Assembly (NCBI RefSeq): GCF_018069875.1
Contig: NZ_JAGQDF010000001.1
Coordinates: forward strand, 638,290-702,289
Length of the DNA stretch: 64,000 nt
Reading direction: 5' to 3'
Origin: Ideonella alba
GTDB lineage: Bacteria; Pseudomonadota; Gammaproteobacteria; Burkholderiales; Burkholderiaceae_C
Shown piece by piece: positions 17,147-25,524 of the stretch (position 1 is the first letter of the stretch; every line of letters starts with the position of its first letter). A model generated the notes under the pieces. The model was not told the DNA's origin. It searched no databases and saw nothing but the letters and a program-made list of their open reading frames with translations. The position numbers were made by a program, and so were the translations under genes.

Positions 17147-18564
17147 GCATCAAAGACATACAAGACGCTGCGCTCAGCGTCGATGGATTGGTGGGTCTGC
17201 TGCAGCACATGATCTGCCAGCCCTTTCCCTCGGGGTCGCTCGTGCCCCGCCGGCACACCGACCCGGGTCTGCGGTTTGACACGGTGACGGCAGGGGCGCG
17301 GCACATCTTCGGGGCACAGGTGGCCCGATGGCTCCCGCCGGAAAAAGGCAGGGAGCATTTCCACGCCCTGTTTGTGAGGTCGGCCCGCGGATGGTGGCAC
17401 CGCCATCTCGGACGGCCTCTGACTCAGGACGAAGAGTTCGAACTGATCCCCCGGCTGTTTGAAGCCCTGCTGCGAGGGGATCGGCGCGTCCGGCATGGTG
17501 AGTTGACCTCGGCTGATGTCACAGGTCTGATGACCAATGTCAAGGCGGCCGTGCGCAACGATCAACCAGAGTACAGGGCATCGCAGCGCAAGAGCTACAA
17601 GGAGCGGCAGGCCAAGAGAGGCCAGAAGGCCCATGACGGCTACCTTCTGCCCTCGAAGCCCGCCTACCACCCCGATGACTATGGCTGCCACTGCCTGGTG
17701 ACGCCAGCAACTGGCACGCCCATCACCGGTCGCGCCGGTGTCTTCGTTGAAGCGGTCATGAACCAATCCGGCGGCAAGGGCAAGCTGCTGACCTGGCTGT
17801 TCCTGAAGCAGGTGCACAGCCACCTGTCCTGGGTGCCCGCTTACAGCCATGCCAACAGGGCGGCCTGCCTCTACGCCAAGGTCGTGGCGCGTCTGGATGC
17901 GCTGGCCTGGGAGGGGCCCTCCGCGTGGCAGACCACGGCCAGCCTGCTGGTGGAGGGCCTGGAAGCGATGGCGCCATTCACCGTCAGGGGCCAGTTCGCC
18001 GCGGAAACAGCGGCGGTCGAATCGCACCGCCCCGATTGCTTCGACCCATTCCGTCTGGGCCTGGGGTCGGAGGTCTGGCAGGACGTTCTGGCCGAGTTGT
18101 CTGGTTATCCCGACATGATCGACCTGGCCGGGCAGGCCGATGCGCTGGCGCTGGAGGTGGCGGCCTGGTTGACCGATGCCGTGGCCGTGGCCTTCTTCTG
18201 CATGGCCAACGGCCTGAGACGTTGGCGCCGGATGTCGGGTCAGATGGACACAGACGAGCCGATGGCCCTGGGGTGGCGGGAGATGCAGGCGCTGAAGTAC
18301 CAGCAGGACCGGCCGTTTGGCGGCGAGCGCGGCATCATGGCGGCCCTCCAGACACTTGCCAAGGCGCTGGATCAGGCTCAGCAAGCACCAGACGCGACGG
18401 CGCTGGATGATGAGGTCGTGCGTCGCCGAATCGAGCAGTCCATCGAACTTGACTACCTGCGCGACGCCTTCCGACACCGGCGCCGTGAGGTGATCGACTA
18501 CGCCCAGTGGTGCCTGAAACGCCAGGCGTGGTTGCAAGTTCAGGAGCGGGGGGTGGCAGCATGA
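17143..18564 (+). CDS. Conserved-looking protein of unknown family (473 aa)
   Basis: ATG 17143 has an AGGAGG site ten bases upstream and overlaps the E1-like gene by four bases. It is a soluble protein without signal peptide. A basic central stretch (RASQRKSYKERQAKRGQKAH) precedes HDGYLLPSKPAYHPDDYGCH, and Trp-rich helices follow (SARGWWHRHLGR, LLTWLFLKQVHSHLSWVPAY). The C-terminal half is mainly helical. No nucleotide-binding or nuclease motif stands out. It is the third gene of the coupled E1-473-358-C set, so it probably works with NACHT protein C. Confidence 0.6.
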   Translation: MSIKDIQDAALSVDGLVGLLQHMICQPFPSGSLVPRRHTDPGLRFDTVTAGARHIFGAQVARWLPPEKGREHFHALFVRSARGWWHRHLGRPLTQDEEFELIPRLFEALLRGDRRVRHGELTSADVTGLMTNVKAAVRNDQPEYRASQRKSYKERQAKRGQKAHDGYLLPSKPAYHPDDYGCHCLVTPATGTPITGRAGVFVEAVMNQSGGKGKLLTWLFLKQVHSHLSWVPAYSHANRAACLYAKVVARLDALAWEGPSAWQTTASLLVEGLEAMAPFTVRGQFAAETAAVESHRPDCFDPFRLGLGSEVWQDVLAELSGYPDMIDLAGQADALALEVAAWLTDAVAVAFFCMANGLRRWRRMSGQMDTDEPMALGWREMQALKYQQDRPFGGERGIMAALQTLAKALDQAQQAPDATALDDEVVRRRIEQSIELDYLRDAFRHRRREVIDYAQWCLKRQAWLQVQERGVAA

Positions 18565-19637
18565 CGACGCCGTCGCAACTTCATGCCGGTCCGGCCGAGC
18601 GCTGGATTCTGGCCACCCAGCATGCCGAAAAGCGCCAGCGGATGCTGACACTGCTGCAGGCCCAGCCCGCCGAGGCGATGGGCCGGTGGCGCCTGGACCA
18701 CCACCTGCTGCAGGTGTTGCCTCTGGAGCGTGTGCGTGATGTATTGGCACAGTGCCTGGACAGTGGGGCCCCGGTGGTTCGGCTGTGGACCGATGCGCCG
18801 GCAGACTACCGCCTGGGGTGGCGTGAGCAGGCCCGGCAGATTGGTCATCAACTGGCGGCCGCTCGGCCCCGCCACCGGCTGAAGGTCAAGACCTGGCAGC
18901 AGGACGATGAGCTGTTGGCCGCGCTGGCACGGCCTGATGTCTGGGTCGAGCTGACCTGGGCACATGACCCGGCTTTGCGCGTGCCCACGCTCAGTGGCCT
19001 CAGTGACCTGGCCCAGACCCAGCACGCCAGCGCCTTCGAGGCCTGGGCCGACACGGCGGCAGGCTGGGAGGCCGTGACCCAGGCCGACCAATCGAACGAC
19101 AGCCTGGCGGAGTCGGCCTCTGACACAGAGACCGAGCTTCAAGGCGTCGCTGATCAGCCGGAGGCTGAATCCGCGTCCGTCCCGACGGGCTTGGTGTGGG
19201 TGTCTGACCAGCCCGTCGGCCCGGCACTGGGCGGGCGCACGTCGGTCTACGCCATGGCCGCCAGCGCACTGAAGGCCAGCCCGCTGACCCCGCCAACCCC
19301 TGTCGAGCAGGACTTGGCGCAATGGACGCTGACCACTCCCGCGGCCTGCCAGGCCGTCCTGCGCCACCGGGCCCCAGAGGCCGCGATGGTGCTGTCGGTA
19401 ACCCCCACGGTGCCGTCGCAATGGCAGGCGGTGAAACGCCTGCGCGCCATCATCGACGACCGGGCTCTGTTGCGGCCGCTGTCCTGCGTGCTGGTGCGGC
19501 AACCGGGCAGTGGCGCGGTGTGGGTGGGACAGCTGCCGTTGGCCGGGCACGACCTGACGACGCTCAAGAAGCAGTTGGCCACGGCTGACCTGCGCCTGCG
19601 CGGTCAGAGCGCCGCACCGGATGAGGCGCCGCGCTGA
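18561..19637 (+). CDS. Protein of unknown family (358 aa)
   Basis: ATG 18561 overlaps the preceding stop (ATGA), so translation is coupled. It is soluble. The N-terminal 150 residues are helix/strand mixed (RWRLDHHLLQVLPLERVRDV, APVVRLWTDAPADYRLGW, WVELTWAHDP). An acidic, low-complexity linker follows near residues 175-225 (QSNDSLAESASDTETELQ). The C-terminal 120 residues carry strands such as AAMVLSVTPTVPSQW and SCVLVRQPGSGAVWVGQLPL. The NACHT gene C starts two bases after its stop. No family is recognised; a role as adaptor or sensor partner of C is inference from coupling. Confidence 0.6.
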   Translation: MTTPSQLHAGPAERWILATQHAEKRQRMLTLLQAQPAEAMGRWRLDHHLLQVLPLERVRDVLAQCLDSGAPVVRLWTDAPADYRLGWREQARQIGHQLAAARPRHRLKVKTWQQDDELLAALARPDVWVELTWAHDPALRVPTLSGLSDLAQTQHASAFEAWADTAAGWEAVTQADQSNDSLAESASDTETELQGVADQPEAESASVPTGLVWVSDQPVGPALGGRTSVYAMAASALKASPLTPPTPVEQDLAQWTLTTPAACQAVLRHRAPEAAMVLSVTPTVPSQWQAVKRLRAIIDDRALLRPLSCVLVRQPGSGAVWVGQLPLAGHDLTTLKKQLATADLRLRGQSAAPDEAPR

Positions 19638-19639
19638 GC

Positions 19640-22600
19640 ATGCCAGGCAGCGATGAATGGCCAGGTGACGGTGGCACCCCCTGGCCACCTGAGCTTCTCG
19701 CCCGGCAGGGTCAGTCGCTGCCAGGCCTGGTCACCTGGCTGATCGATCGGGTTCGCCCGGCACCGGCAGCACCGCTGGCGCAGGTGAGGTCGCTCCCGAC
19801 CCAGGTGCATGCCTTCTGGGACCAGGTGGACCAGCAGGCCCGTCAACTGGCGCAGCAAGGCGGCTGGGTCCATCAGCCGCTGATGTGGCCCACCGACGAC
19901 CCGCCCTGGGACCAGGTGCATCGCCTCACCTGGGACCTGCTGGAAGCCACCGGCCGCGCGGCCGAGGCTTTGATGCTCACCGCGCCGGACCTGCCCACGG
20001 GCGAGCGCGGCCAGCTGCTGACCCTGCGCCGGGCGCTGTGGCTGCAGGCCTTGAGCGCCTGGGCCGAGCAGACCGTGCCCCAGCCCCTGCTGGCGCCCCA
20101 GGGCTGCCTGGCCTCGGTCAGCCTGCGGGTGCTGCTGTTTGACCCGCGCACGGGCCAGGGCCGGGTGGCGCAGCTCACCCTGCACCGCTATGCCGCGCCG
20201 GGTGCCCGCCTGGCGCTGGTGCCAGCGGCGGGCAGTCTGTTCACGCCCTGCACTCAGAGTTTTGTGGACAGCCTGCAGGCTGCCAGTGCCTGCGTGCGTG
20301 CCTGGGTGCCCGCGGAGGCGGCCCACGGCACCGCCCTGGCCTGGGACCTTCACGCCCCCGGGCTGGACCTGTGGGCGCTGGACGGCCCCTCGGCCGGCGC
20401 CGCGCTGGGCCTGGCCGCCGCCTGGCTGATGCGCGATCAAGTGACCGACCCCGCACTGCGCTCCGACCTGATGCGCCTGCAACCGGCTGACCTGGCCGCC
20501 CTGCACCTGAGTGCCGCGCTCCACCCCGGCGGCCGCCTGGGCCGGGTGGGCCATGTGCGCGAGAAAGCCTGGGCGCTGCGCGACGCCACCGCGCACCTGC
20601 GCCAGGCGCCCTGGGTCTACCTGGCCGATGAGGACGAGGCAGACGCCCAAGTGCTCAAGCGCGAGGGAGGCGCCGTCAGCGTGGACACCGCCCACGACCT
20701 GCGCGACCTGGTGCACAAGGCCGCCCAGCGCGCACTGACGCTGGCGGCACCGCAGCGCGAGCTGCTGCAGCGCCTGTCCGACTGGGACCCACTGCGAGCC
20801 GATCCGCCCCCGTTGTCCAGCACGGCCGACCGGCGCCTGCTGGACCAGCTCACCAGCACCGACCCCCAGCTCAACCCGGTGGAGCACCTGGTGCAAGTGG
20901 CCCTGACCCGCTGGGCCTGGTGGGCCCATGCGCTGCGTGGTCAGGTGCACAACCGCTTTGTGCCGCTGCGCGTGGTGGCCGATGGCGCACGCCTGCCGGC
21001 CGACCTGCAACTGCCTGACACCCCGCGCCACGGCCTGCCCCAGCTGTTGGCCGAGTTTGAACCCGACCGCCTGGCCGCCTTCCTGCTGCGCGGCAGCCCC
21101 GGCGCTGGCAAAAGCACGCTGCTGCAGCGCCATGAGCAGACCCTGTGGCACCAGGCCCTGCGGCAATGGCAGCTCAGCGGCCAGATGGACGAGATCCCGC
21201 TGTACCTGCCGCTGTCAGGCCTGCAGCCCCAGGACGAGCCCATGGACTGGCTGCGCCGGCAAGTGGACCAGCGCCATCCTCAGGCCGACGAACTCAGGCG
21301 CCTGCTGGACCCGGGCCGCCGCCGCCCGGGCGACCCGCGCCTGCGCCTGCTGCTGGACGGCCTGAACGAGCTGCCCTTTGACGACACCTGCGACACCCGC
21401 GAACGCCGTGCCGAGGCCGTGTTGCTGGCGCTGCGACAAGGCCTGGGCACCTCGCTGAGCCTGCTGCTGTCGGTGCGCACCCACCACGGCTTCGAGCTGC
21501 GCGCCCTGGGCGATGTGCTGGCGGTGGACCTGCAGCCCTGGAGCGAAGAGGAAATTGGCCACTATCTGGCGCGCCGCTTTCCTGTGCCCCAGGAATTGGC
21601 TGGCCAACGCCTGCAACAACTGAAGGACCAGCCCCATGTGCTGGACCTGTGCAGCCTGCCCTTCAACCTGGACGCCCAGTGCCAGCTGTGGGAGGCCGGC
21701 GTGCAGCGCCTGGCCAGCAGCCGGGCCGACCTGTACCGCCGCCTGCTGTGGCGCATGGTGGTGCGCGAGCTGGAGCGCCAGGGCAGCCTGCTCCGTCGCG
21801 ACCTGTCCCTGCTGAGCAAGGCCGACCGCCGCGTGCTGCTGCAAAAGCAGGTGCTGGAGCGCGCGACCCTGCCCCCCTGGCCCCGCCAGGGCGCGTTGCT
21901 GGACGGCCTGTTCCGTCAGGGCCTGGCCCAGTGGGCCCGGGCCGCTGAGCTGCGCCCGGATGTGCCGCCCCCCACCCGCGGCGAGGTGGAACTGCCCTGG
22001 GACGACCCGGCCGACCCCCAGCGCAGCGTCGCCCACTGGCTGCACGGCCAGCAGACCGAGCACGAGGACGGCCCGCTGCGCGAGCGCTGGCACCAGGCGG
22101 TGAACGAACTGGGCCTGCTCGACAGCTTCCAGCCCCAGCCGCACACCGGCGCCCCGGACACCTGCCGGCTGGAGCGCAGCTTCAAGTGGCGCCACCAGAG
22201 CTGGGGCGAGTTCCTGGCCAGCGTGGACCTGCTGGCCCCCACGCCCGCCCAGATGCCGCCCGATGCGCTTCAGGCCCTGGCCCACCGCCTGGCCGCTGGC
22301 CGCCAGTTCGAGCGCCGTGACGAAGACGAAGTGGCCCACCTGCAGGCCCAGGTGAGCCAGCGCTGGAACCTGTCGCCGTTCCGGCCCGGCTCGCGCCTGC
22401 ACCGGGAAGGCATCTGCGTGCCGCAGGCGGTGCTGGAGGGCTTTCTGCGCCAGCAGTGGGGCTGGCAGGACCAGGACTTCACCGACCGAGCCGGCCGGCC
22501 GTTTCACGAGCAAGGCGGATTTGTGCAACTGCGGCGTAATGGCGCCTTCGTGCCCGAGACCGATGCCACGCACGGTCCTCTGTGGCGGGCCATGCCCGAG

Positions 22601-24238
22601 GAATTTGGCTTCAGTTACGGCGTGGCCCAGGCCATTGGCTTGCCCGGAGAGGCGGACTGGACCGAGCGTCCCGAGGGTTGGCAGCGCCTGGTCATAGACG
22701 TTTTGTGGCCGCCCTTGTGCGAGCAGCTCTGGCGCGACCTGGTGGACAAGGACGGCCTGAGTACCGAGCAGTGCCAGGCCCTGCAGGACGAGCCCGGCCA
22801 CCTGGCCGAGCCCGGCCCGGCCGACCTGGACGAGGTGCTGGCCCTGGCGCTGGACGGCCTGCCGCCCGACCAGACACCCGATCAAGGCGAAGCGCCGCTC
22901 AAGGCGTGGCTGGGCTGGCTGCTGCACCAGGGCCTGTGGCGGGCGCTGGGCCCGGCGCTGCCCGGCCTGGCCCGCCGGCTGGAGCCGGACGGTGCCTGGG
23001 GGCCCGCGGTGGACGCGCGCCTGCAGCACCTGCGCCGCGTGCTGCTGCTCACCAGCCTGGACGCCGGCCCCGACAGCCGCGCCGGCGTGGCCGCTGGGGG
23101 CACGCTGGCGCTGATCGACGCGGACACGGCCCCACCCGCGCCTCCCGGGCAGGCTGGCGGCGGGCGCGGCCTGCTGCCCGAACTGGCCGCCGCCTGGCAA
23201 CAGGCCTGGCAGGCCGCTTTCAGCGCGCCGGGGCAGGACCTGCGGCTGCGCCTGCAGGCGGCCCATTGGCTGGGCCGCCACCTGGGCGACAACCTGCGCT
23301 ACCAGCGCGCCGCTGCCACCGGCGGCGCGCCGGGCCTGCGCCTGCATCCGCGTCTGTGGTGCCGGCGTGGCGGACCGGGGCAGCGCTTCGGCATCGGCGC
23401 CAGCCCGCAGGACGATCAGGCCCTTCCCGGTGAGCATGAGGCCTGGGTCTGGGCCGCTGATCAGCCCTTTGAACTGGCCACGCTGCCCGTCACGGTGGCC
23501 GAGTGGGCCTGTTTCGTGGCGGCCGGCGGCTATGACCTGCCGCCAGGGCCCTGGTGGCACACCGCCGGGCCGGCGGCCGTGCAGTGGCTGCAGGATCATC
23601 CGGGCCACCCCCCCGCGTTGCGCGACCCCGCCTACAACGCGCTGCTGCAGCCGATGGTGGCCATCACGGCTTTTGAGGCCCAGGCCTATGTGGCCTGGGC
23701 GGCCCCGATGGTCGCGGCAGCCGACGGCCTGGCCCTGGCCGTGCCCAGTGAAGCCCAGTGGGAGGCCGGCGTGCGCGGCCCGCTGCCCCCAGGCCCCTGG
23801 CGGGCCGCCGCTCAGCCCCGCTGGACGCACCTGGGCAACGGGGAGCCCGGGCCACTGCACTTCAACCATGCCCGCAGCCGCTGGGGTCGGCCCAGCCCGG
23901 TGGGTGTGTTCAGCCTGTCCACCACCGCCGACGGCGTGGCCGACGCCCAAGGCAACGTGGCCGAGTGGTGCAGCAACGTCCATGCCGGCCCCTACGGGCC
24001 CGCACCGGCCGGTGGAACAGGGCCGGCCACGGCGGCCCAGCAGGCCGCCTGTGCCGCCTGGAGCGGGGACCTGGAAGCTGCGGAGTCGATGCAACTTCGA
24101 GCCCTGCGGGGCGGGGCGTTCAGCAGCGCGGCGGCTCAGTGCCGCGCCTCGTACCGCAGCCGCTACCCCCCCGACGACCGCGTCAACGGCTCGGGTGTGC
24201 GCTTGGTGCGTGTGTGGCCGCCCCATTCAGAACCCTGA
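19640..24238 (+). CDS. Lon-like/NACHT/FGE-sulfatase fusion protein C
   Basis: A 1532-aa protein, the clearest of the three Lon-NACHT-FGE paralogues. The Lon (S16)-like domain has Ser near residue 250 in DGPSAGAALGLAAAW, the classic Lon GPSAG motif, and Lys near 308 in GRLGRVGHVREKAWAL, matching Lon's PIGGLKEKLLAA. The Ser-Lys spacing is 58 residues, against 43 in E. coli Lon. The NACHT NTPase has Walker A RGSPGAGKSTLL (near 488) and Walker B LLLDGLNELP (near 570). The C-terminal FGE-sulfatase domain starts near 1274 (LPVTVAEWACF, VPSEAQWEAGVRG, GNVAEWCSN, ALRGGAFSS, SGVRLVR). ATG 19640 follows the previous stop by two bases. It lacks the 500-bp block shared by A and B at DNA level but keeps the FGE tail repeat. 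The most economical model is a regulated protease switched by the NACHT domain after binding through the FGE fold (inference). Confidence 0.88.
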   Translation: MPGSDEWPGDGGTPWPPELLARQGQSLPGLVTWLIDRVRPAPAAPLAQVRSLPTQVHAFWDQVDQQARQLAQQGGWVHQPLMWPTDDPPWDQVHRLTWDLLEATGRAAEALMLTAPDLPTGERGQLLTLRRALWLQALSAWAEQTVPQPLLAPQGCLASVSLRVLLFDPRTGQGRVAQLTLHRYAAPGARLALVPAAGSLFTPCTQSFVDSLQAASACVRAWVPAEAAHGTALAWDLHAPGLDLWALDGPSAGAALGLAAAWLMRDQVTDPALRSDLMRLQPADLAALHLSAALHPGGRLGRVGHVREKAWALRDATAHLRQAPWVYLADEDEADAQVLKREGGAVSVDTAHDLRDLVHKAAQRALTLAAPQRELLQRLSDWDPLRADPPPLSSTADRRLLDQLTSTDPQLNPVEHLVQVALTRWAWWAHALRGQVHNRFVPLRVVADGARLPADLQLPDTPRHGLPQLLAEFEPDRLAAFLLRGSPGAGKSTLLQRHEQTLWHQALRQWQLSGQMDEIPLYLPLSGLQPQDEPMDWLRRQVDQRHPQADELRRLLDPGRRRPGDPRLRLLLDGLNELPFDDTCDTRERRAEAVLLALRQGLGTSLSLLLSVRTHHGFELRALGDVLAVDLQPWSEEEIGHYLARRFPVPQELAGQRLQQLKDQPHVLDLCSLPFNLDAQCQLWEAGVQRLASSRADLYRRLLWRMVVRELERQGSLLRRDLSLLSKADRRVLLQKQVLERATLPPWPRQGALLDGLFRQGLAQWARAAELRPDVPPPTRGEVELPWDDPADPQRSVAHWLHGQQTEHEDGPLRERWHQAVNELGLLDSFQPQPHTGAPDTCRLERSFKWRHQSWGEFLASVDLLAPTPAQMPPDALQALAHRLAAGRQFERRDEDEVAHLQAQVSQRWNLSPFRPGSRLHREGICVPQAVLEGFLRQQWGWQDQDFTDRAGRPFHEQGGFVQLRRNGAFVPETDATHGPLWRAMPEEFGFSYGVAQAIGLPGEADWTERPEGWQRLVIDVLWPPLCEQLWRDLVDKDGLSTEQCQALQDEPGHLAEPGPADLDEVLALALDGLPPDQTPDQGEAPLKAWLGWLLHQGLWRALGPALPGLARRLEPDGAWGPAVDARLQHLRRVLLLTSLDAGPDSRAGVAAGGTLALIDADTAPPAPPGQAGGGRGLLPELAAAWQQAWQAAFSAPGQDLRLRLQAAHWLGRHLGDNLRYQRAAATGGAPGLRLHPRLWCRRGGPGQRFGIGASPQDDQALPGEHEAWVWAADQPFELATLPVTVAEWACFVAAGGYDLPPGPWWHTAGPAAVQWLQDHPGHPPALRDPAYNALLQPMVAITAFEAQAYVAWAAPMVAAADGLALAVPSEAQWEAGVRGPLPPGPWRAAAQPRWTHLGNGEPGPLHFNHARSRWGRPSPVGVFSLSTTADGVADAQGNVAEWCSNVHAGPYGPAPAGGTGPATAAQQAACAAWSGDLEAAESMQLRALRGGAFSSAAAQCRASYRSRYPPDDRVNGSGVRLVRVWPPHSEP

Positions 24239-24243
24239 ACACC
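24197..24243 (+). repeat. 47-bp direct repeat at the 3' end of gene C
   Basis: It is identical to 15015-15061. The coding sequence just before it (24153-24196) differs from B in many codons, while the preceding SYR codons match again. Confidence 0.9.
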
Positions 24244-24330
24244 GACGACCGTGCCGGTGAACCGGAGCGTGCCAGGGTGATCCGGCCGTGGTGGGGCGGG
24301 CATGGGCGGCGCGCGCAGCGCGCCGCGCGG

Positions 24331-24378
24331 CACAAAAAAGCGGCCCGGTGCCCACCCCACACAGGGCCGGCACCGGGC
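24331..24378 (-). terminator. Hairpin with T-run on the minus strand
   Basis: GCCCGGTGCC (24343-24352) and GGCACCGGGC (24369-24378) form a perfect 10-bp stem. On the minus strand it is followed by GCTTTTTTG, so it would end transcription coming from the right. On the plus strand no T-run follows. Confidence 0.5.
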
Positions 24379-24478
24379 CCAAACCGCCGGTCAGGGCGGA
24401 TAGGAGGAGACACCCGGTGGCGCCGGCTGAAGTGCCTGGCGCCATGGGCACATGATCGGGCCTGCCGTTCGCCGCCGC

Positions 24479-24494
24479 CCGACAAAGGCCGGCA
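24479..24494 (+). promoter_or_regulatory. Shared 16-bp motif upstream of the peptidoglycan-binding gene
   Basis: CCGACAAAGGCCGGCA, 103 bases before ATG 24598 and in the same orientation. The 360-bp gap 24239-24597 otherwise holds only the hairpin above. Confidence 0.65.
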
Positions 24495-24597
24495 AACGCG
24501 TGGGCGCCGGCCTGCGCGGCTTCATCAGGACTGGTGATTCGCACGACGGCCTGGCAAGAGAGGATGGCGCGCGTCCCGTTCTTGCCATGGAGCCGCC

Positions 24598-25503
24598 ATG
24601 AACCTCACCGACATCGCCCAGGGCCATGCCCCCCCGGTGGCGCTGGCCGCCATCGGCGGGCACCGCGCGCTGGCCATGGAAGTGCAGCAGCGTCTGTCGG
24701 CCGCTGGCCTGCTTGAGCCGCCGCCGGACGGGCTGTTCGGCCGCGTCTCTTTCTGGGCCTTGAACGAGGTGATGGCTCGGCTGGGCCTGAGCGACACGCT
24801 GAGCCTGGACCGCACGCTCAGCCAGGCCCTGCTCAGCCCGGATCTGGCCGCGCTGTACCCGTTGACGCCTGACGGCGGCGCCGCCAGCCGCATCGTGGCG
24901 GCGATGCAGCGCCGTGGCTGGTGGCTGACCCGCCACCCGGGCTGCGTGAACATCGTGTACGTGGAGGGGGCCGATGCGCAATTCCAGCCCAACGGCAACC
25001 GGCCCAACTGGTTCAATGACCAGCGGGTGGTCATCCAGGTGAACGCGACCGGTGTGCCGGTCATCACCGGCCAATGGGTGGGCACGACCGAGCCCGGCCG
25101 GTACTACACCGAGGTGATGCAGGCCGACCCCCGGGGCGCCGCCCGCATCGCCTTCGGGCAGTACAAGAGCTGGCGGGTGGGCATGCACCCGCAGTCCAAG
25201 CCTGACAAGGCCCATGAGGCGCTGGTGCAGGTGGACGACATCACCGTCTGCCGCGACCTGAACCAGGACTACCGCCGCGATGGCGACGCCCGCTACACCG
25301 GGCTGTTCGGCATCAACCAGCATGCTGGCTTCGACATGTCGGTGGACAACATCGGCAACGCCAGCGCGGGCTGCCTGCTGGGGCGCTCGCGACAGGGCCA
25401 CCGGGAGTTCATGGCCCTGATCAAGGCCGACCCACGCTACCAGGCCGACAAGGGCTTCCGCTTCATGACGGCGGTCCTGCCGGTGGCGGATCTGCACACC
25501 TGA
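24598..25503 (+). CDS. Peptidoglycan-binding, YkuD-like domain protein (301 aa)
   Basis: Residues 20-65 (HRALAMEVQQRLSAAGLLEP, GLFGRVSFWALNEVM) match a peptidoglycan-binding type 1 domain. The C-terminal part has GINQHAGF, then SVDNIGNASAGCLLGRS, an arrangement of His and Cys like the HxxD...S/TxGC signature of L,D-transpeptidase (YkuD-like) folds. It is then followed by FMALIKADPRY, as in phage-type cell-wall proteins. There is no signal peptide, so it would need lysis, holin-like help or another route to reach murein. It lies after NACHT gene C, under its own copy of the shared motif. A murein-active effector is the best guess; the exact family is uncertain. Confidence 0.5.
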   Translation: MNLTDIAQGHAPPVALAAIGGHRALAMEVQQRLSAAGLLEPPPDGLFGRVSFWALNEVMARLGLSDTLSLDRTLSQALLSPDLAALYPLTPDGGAASRIVAAMQRRGWWLTRHPGCVNIVYVEGADAQFQPNGNRPNWFNDQRVVIQVNATGVPVITGQWVGTTEPGRYYTEVMQADPRGAARIAFGQYKSWRVGMHPQSKPDKAHEALVQVDDITVCRDLNQDYRRDGDARYTGLFGINQHAGFDMSVDNIGNASAGCLLGRSRQGHREFMALIKADPRYQADKGFRFMTAVLPVADLHT

Positions 25504-25524
25504 TCCTTGAAGGGAGTGAAGCGC

